From positions 1 to 9,054 of the forward strand of contig PFOG01000185.1 in the NCBI GenBank assembly GCA_002792395.1: a stretch of 9,054 nucleotides of DNA, given 5' to 3'. The stretch is from Candidatus Portnoybacteria bacterium CG_4_10_14_0_2_um_filter_44_20. GTDB lineage: Bacteria; Patescibacteriota; Minisyncoccia; Portnoybacterales; GCA-002795985. Positions 6,770 to 9,054 of the stretch are shown here, piece by piece. The notes below the pieces were generated by a model. It was not told the origin of the DNA, did not search any database, and saw nothing but the letters and a program-made list of their open reading frames with translations. The position numbers and the translations under genes are program-made. The first letter of the stretch is position 1. Every line of letters starts with the position of its first letter.

Positions 6770-7373
6770 ATCGACGGCCGAGAAAGGCGTTGATTAGGGT
6801 TGTTTCGTCGGTGTATTCAAGGTCGCTGCCGGTTGAGAGCCCGCGTCCCAGGCGGGTTATCTTTATACCCAATGAACTCAGGACGCGTTGCAGATAAAGG
6901 GCGGTGGTGTCTCCTTCGGTGGTCGGATTAAAAGCTAGAATTATTTCGACGGTTTTATTCTTGTCTTTCTGCTGCAGATTTTTGATTCGGTTTTCTAGCT
7001 CTTTAATGCGCAATTTTTCAGGTGTCAGTCCCTCAATTGGAGCAATCAGTCCGCCCAGAATATGATAGACGCCATTGTATCTTTTTGTGCGCTCAATGGG
7101 AATAATATCTAAAATATCTTCGACGACACAGATTGTATTTTGATCACGCCGCGTATCTGAGCAAATCACGCAAGCTGTATCAGTCGTCAAATTAAAGCAA
7201 TTTTGGCAGACCTTAGTTTTTTGCTTTAACTCTTCGATCGCCCGCGCAAAGTCTTTTAAATAATCGTCCGGTTGATTCAACATAAAAAAAGCCAGGCGAG
7301 TCGCGGCGCGCGGACCTATTTCCGGAAGCTTCGAGAGCTGGTCGACGAGATTTTTTATTGGTTCGGGCAACAT
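6768..7373 (-). CDS. recR: Recombination mediator protein RecR
   Basis: A 201-residue protein, the usual RecR length. With RecO it helps load RecA on SSB-coated gaps in recombinational repair. Domains in order are an N-terminal helix-hairpin-helix (LPEIGPRAATRLAF, 16-29), a four-cysteine zinc finger (C56, C59, C68, C71), a Toprim domain starting ICVVED (81-86, Glu85), and a C-terminal Walker-B-like region (LGRGLSTGSDLEYTDE). All key residues are present. Its ATG follows the dnaB TAA with no base between, so translation is probably coupled. There is no Shine-Dalgarno sequence. RecR is more often found beside dnaX and ybaB, so the direct dnaB-recR link is worth noting. Confidence 0.97.
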   Translation of the reverse strand: MLPEPIKNLVDQLSKLPEIGPRAATRLAFFMLNQPDDYLKDFARAIEELKQKTKVCQNCFNLTTDTACVICSDTRRDQNTICVVEDILDIIPIERTKRYNGVYHILGGLIAPIEGLTPEKLRIKELENRIKNLQQKDKNKTVEIILAFNPTTEGDTTALYLQRVLSSLGIKITRLGRGLSTGSDLEYTDETTLINAFLGRR

Positions 7374-8750
7374 TTATTCAAACGAATGTTTCTCTAGGTT
7401 TCTAAAGCTGGCGCGTGTTTCGTCAAAATATAATTCAACGGTGCCGATCGGGCCGTTTCGATGTTTCGCGATGATTATGTCGGCGATATTTTGCCGCTCA
7501 CTGTCTTTTTTTATCCGGTCTTCCCGATAGATGAACATAACCACGTCGGCATCTTGTTCGATGGAACCGGAACCTCTTAGGTCGGAGAGGCGGGGCATTT
7601 GGTCGGGGCGGGCTTCTGGCGCGCGGGAAAACTGCGAGATGGCCAGAATGGGCACTTCTATTTCTCTGGCCAGGCTTTTAAGCGAGCGGGAAATTTCAGT
7701 CAGTTGGCGCACTTCGCTATCGACAGCGTTGGTTGGCTGGATTAACTGGAGGTAGTCAACTATTAGAAGACCCAGTTTTTCTTCGGCCTGGAGGCGGCGG
7801 GCCATAGTTCGCATTTGAAGAACTGTTGACGAAGCAGAATCGTCTATAAAAATTGGCGCTTCGGAAAGTGTGCCAAGCGCTCCCTGGATTTTTAAAAAAT
7901 CGTTGTTAAAGCCTTCGGAAGAAAGCTTACCGGTTCGTAATTTCCAAAGATTAACCCCTCCTTCGGCGGACAGAAAACGGTCGACCAGATCGTGCTTGGA
8001 CATTTCAAGTGAAAAAATCCCAACCGGAATTTTTTCATGGACGGCAACGTGCCGCGCGATATCCAGGGCTAGGCTTGTTTTTCCCAAGCTAGGCCGGGCG
8101 GCCAGAACGATCAAATCCGATTTTTGCAAACCGGCCAGGTGGTTGTCCAAATCAATAAACCCGGTTGGGACGCCCCTAAAAGCTCCTTTTCCCTGATGCA
8201 GTCTATCCAGCCTTTCGAAAGCTTCTTCCAAAACAGATTTAACCGGGAGAAAGTTTTGCTGGAGAGATCTTTGGGAAATTCTGAAAATTTTCTGCTGAGC
8301 CTGGTCTAATAAATTATCCGTGTCTTCGTTTTCGTTGTATCCTAATTGCGCGATGTGGTATGAGGCGCTGATAAGATCGCGCAGGATTTTTTTTCGGTGA
8401 ACAATCTTTGCGTACGTTAGGACATTGGCGGAGGTTGGAACATCATTGATCAACTCGGCCAAGTAGCTGGTCCCGCCGACTTCTTCCAGCTTTTTTATTT
8501 CTTCCAGCCGGTTGGACGCGCTCAGAAGATCAATGGGTTCGCCTTTTTGGTAGAGATCTAAAACGACCCCATAAATGGTGTTATGAGTCCCACGATAAAA
8601 ATCGCCAGTCTTTAAAAGATCAGCCACCTTGATAACAGCATCTTTGTCTAATAGTAGGGAACCCAAAACAGATTGTTCGGCTTCGACGTTTTGGGGCGGC
8701 AATCGGTCAGAAGTGGTTGAGTTTGCAATGTGGGAAAATTCCGATGGCAT
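7374..8750 (-). CDS. dnaB: Replicative DNA helicase DnaB
   Basis: A 458-residue hexameric helicase of full normal length, with no intein. It unwinds the chromosomal fork 5' to 3' and recruits primase. The N-terminal domain (about 17-120) opens with LPPQNVEAEQSVLGSLLLD (18-36), followed by a linker and the RecA-like C-terminal domain from about 185. Walker A is ARPSLGKTS (218-226, Lys224, Thr225), SLEMS holds the catalytic Glu249, Walker B is LLIVDYLQL (328-336, Asp332), and QFSR (373-376) and DLRGSGSIEQDADVV (390-404) follow. KHRNGP (429-434) supplies the trans-acting Lys/Arg finger. The ATG at 8748-8750 lies 16 residues before the conserved core. There is no Shine-Dalgarno sequence. The leader upstream is unusually long and structured. 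Confidence 0.98.
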   Translation of the reverse strand: MPSEFSHIANSTTSDRLPPQNVEAEQSVLGSLLLDKDAVIKVADLLKTGDFYRGTHNTIYGVVLDLYQKGEPIDLLSASNRLEEIKKLEEVGGTSYLAELINDVPTSANVLTYAKIVHRKKILRDLISASYHIAQLGYNENEDTDNLLDQAQQKIFRISQRSLQQNFLPVKSVLEEAFERLDRLHQGKGAFRGVPTGFIDLDNHLAGLQKSDLIVLAARPSLGKTSLALDIARHVAVHEKIPVGIFSLEMSKHDLVDRFLSAEGGVNLWKLRTGKLSSEGFNNDFLKIQGALGTLSEAPIFIDDSASSTVLQMRTMARRLQAEEKLGLLIVDYLQLIQPTNAVDSEVRQLTEISRSLKSLAREIEVPILAISQFSRAPEARPDQMPRLSDLRGSGSIEQDADVVMFIYREDRIKKDSERQNIADIIIAKHRNGPIGTVELYFDETRASFRNLEKHSFE

Positions 8751-8802
8751 GTTGCGAAATTATTATTCGTATCTTTCATACTACACTATCCAAAAACCGG
8801 CT

Positions 8803-8920
8803 ACAAGCCCCCACACTAATTTAAAACACAGAGATAACCCTCAACTACCAGATAACTTTGCTTTGTGGGCATTACATTAATAGTATAGTTTTTTTAGCTG
8901 AAATTAGTGTGGGGGCTTGT
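8803..8920. repeat. Perfect 20-bp inverted repeat enclosing 78 nt (MITE-like or leader hairpin)
   Basis: The arm at 8803-8822 begins ACAAGCCCCCACAC and matches the reverse complement of 8901-8920 at all 20 positions. The 118-bp unit is flanked by CT on both sides (8801-8802 and 8921-8922), a possible 2-bp target duplication but too short to be telling. Within dnaB leader RNA it would form a 20-bp stem. It carries no ORF, so it could be a miniature inverted-repeat element, a protein-binding site, or a structured leader. On the minus strand the 8803-8822 arm also carries TTGTAG (8801-8806), 17 bp from a TAGTAT (8778-8783), a weak alternative dnaB promoter. Confidence 0.85.
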
Positions 8921-8924
8921 CTTG

Positions 8925-9023
8925 ACCCCGTTAGAGAATAGATTTGTCCAGTTGGTAATTATAATTTTAGTCATCGGACACGGTAATTATACCAGAAGAT
9001 TCACCAAAATTCTCGAACGGGGT
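8925..9023. repeat. 15-bp imperfect inverted repeat flanking the dnaB promoter
   Basis: ACCCCGTTAGAGAAT (8925-8939) and the reverse complement of 9009-9023, ACCCCGTTCGAGAAT, agree at 14 of 15 positions. The arm centres are 84 bp apart with 69 nt between. The right arm ends at the first base of a consensus -35 (9023-9028) and also covers the -35 position of the leftward dnaB promoter. It could be a paired operator, or the ends of a small degenerate element. Confidence 0.75.
8986..8994 (-). promoter_or_regulatory. Extended -10 promoter toward dnaB-recR
   Basis: On the minus strand 8994-8986 reads TGGTATAAT, a perfect extended -10. The -35 position at 17 bp (9014-9009) reads GAGAAT, which is poor, so recognition would depend on the extended -10. 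Transcription would start near 8979, giving a leader of about 230 nt for dnaB that includes the whole 20-bp inverted repeat. Confidence 0.6.
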
Positions 9024-9051
9024 TGACATATCTATAATTCGGTAATATAAT
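9023..9051 (+). promoter_or_regulatory. Consensus sigma-70-type promoter firing right
   Basis: TTGACA (9023-9028), a 17-bp spacer and TATAAT (9046-9051) match the vegetative consensus at all 12 positions with optimal spacing. It points out of the window to an unseen gene divergent from dnaB. Its -35 shares one base with the right arm of the 15-bp inverted repeat, so a protein on that arm could affect it. Confidence 0.85.
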
Positions 9052-9054
9052 GTT

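Larger units (their letters stand above)
8751..9054. other. 304-bp noncoding divergent control region upstream of dnaB
   Basis: No credible coding frame crosses this stretch. It contains two consecutive inverted repeats four bases apart, at least one promoter firing left toward dnaB, a full-consensus promoter firing right out of the window, and three copies of GGTAAT(T)ATA-like AT-rich sites (8954-8963, 8982-8991, 9041-9050). The AGATAAC heptamer also occurs twice, 18 bp apart (8832-8838, 8850-8856). For a genome with 0-26 bp gaps elsewhere this is a large, information-dense spacer, best read as a divergent promoter region. I see no convincing DnaA boxes, so I do not call it an origin. Confidence 0.7.

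Noticed and set aside
7374..8750. Intein in DnaB
   Set aside because: DnaB is a frequent intein host, but the frame is 458 residues with Walker A, Walker B and later motifs at normal spacing, so none is present.
8629..8880. Plus-strand open frame of 83 codons spanning the dnaB start
   Set aside because: Half lies antisense to the conserved DnaB N-terminus and the rest crosses the inverted repeat. Its composition is not protein-like.
8803..8920. Integron attC site or CRISPR repeat
   Set aside because: The paired R/L core boxes of attC sites are missing, and there are only two arms in inverted orientation, not a direct-repeat array.
8751..9054. Replication origin next to dnaB
   Set aside because: AT-rich stretches and repeats are present, but I find no cluster of TTATNCACA-like DnaA boxes.

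Overview
The window looks like a fragment of a bacterial chromosome with a small, streamlined gene set. I infer Candidate Phyla Radiation / Patescibacteria (Parcubacteria-like). The reasons are AT-leaning intergenic DNA, very short gaps, no Shine-Dalgarno sequence before any of the seven complete genes, extended -10 promoters of the TGGTATAAT type, and transporters that diverge from textbook relatives. This placement is inference from style, not from a marker tree. The standard stop codons fit: TGA appears to act as a stop at 257-259 just before a clean terminator, so there is no sign of the UGA recoding seen in Gracilibacteria/SR1.

Layout. 2-259 is the 3' end of an unrecognised gene, closed by a rho-independent terminator (283-312). 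A short regulatory gap (313-436) holds a GC-rich hairpin, an extended -10 promoter, a 12-bp palindrome and a tandem 7-mer. A rightward run follows with gaps of 19-26 bp: a P2-type cation-transporting ATPase (437-3079), an 11-TM amino-acid permease of the aromatic/AAAP type (3106-4251), a Na+/Ca2+ exchanger-family protein (4272-5222) and RmuC (5242-6276). A 139-bp gap containing two inverted copies of a hairpin repeat leads to rplU (ribosomal protein L21, 6416-6727). A strong terminator at 6739-6769 separates rplU from the convergent leftward pair dnaB (8750-7374) and recR (7373-6768), which abut with no gap.

How the genes relate. The ATPase and the exchanger could form a cation (probably Ca2+) efflux set, one ATP-driven and one gradient-driven, with the permease supplying amino acids to a cell presumed to have limited biosynthesis. 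The exchanger has unusual residues at canonical ion-binding positions, so its ion is uncertain. RmuC, RecR and DnaB are genome-maintenance proteins (limiting inversion/recombination, recombinational gap repair, replicative helicase).

The least ordinary part is the 304-bp noncoding stretch upstream of dnaB (8751-9054). It holds a perfect 20-bp inverted repeat around a 78-nt centre (8803-8920). Four bases further on is a second, 14/15 inverted repeat (8925-8939 / 9009-9023). This second repeat flanks the likely dnaB promoter and abuts a full-consensus sigma-70-type promoter (TTGACA, 17 bp, TATAAT) that fires out of the right edge. I see no CRISPR array, tRNA, rRNA or complete insertion sequence.
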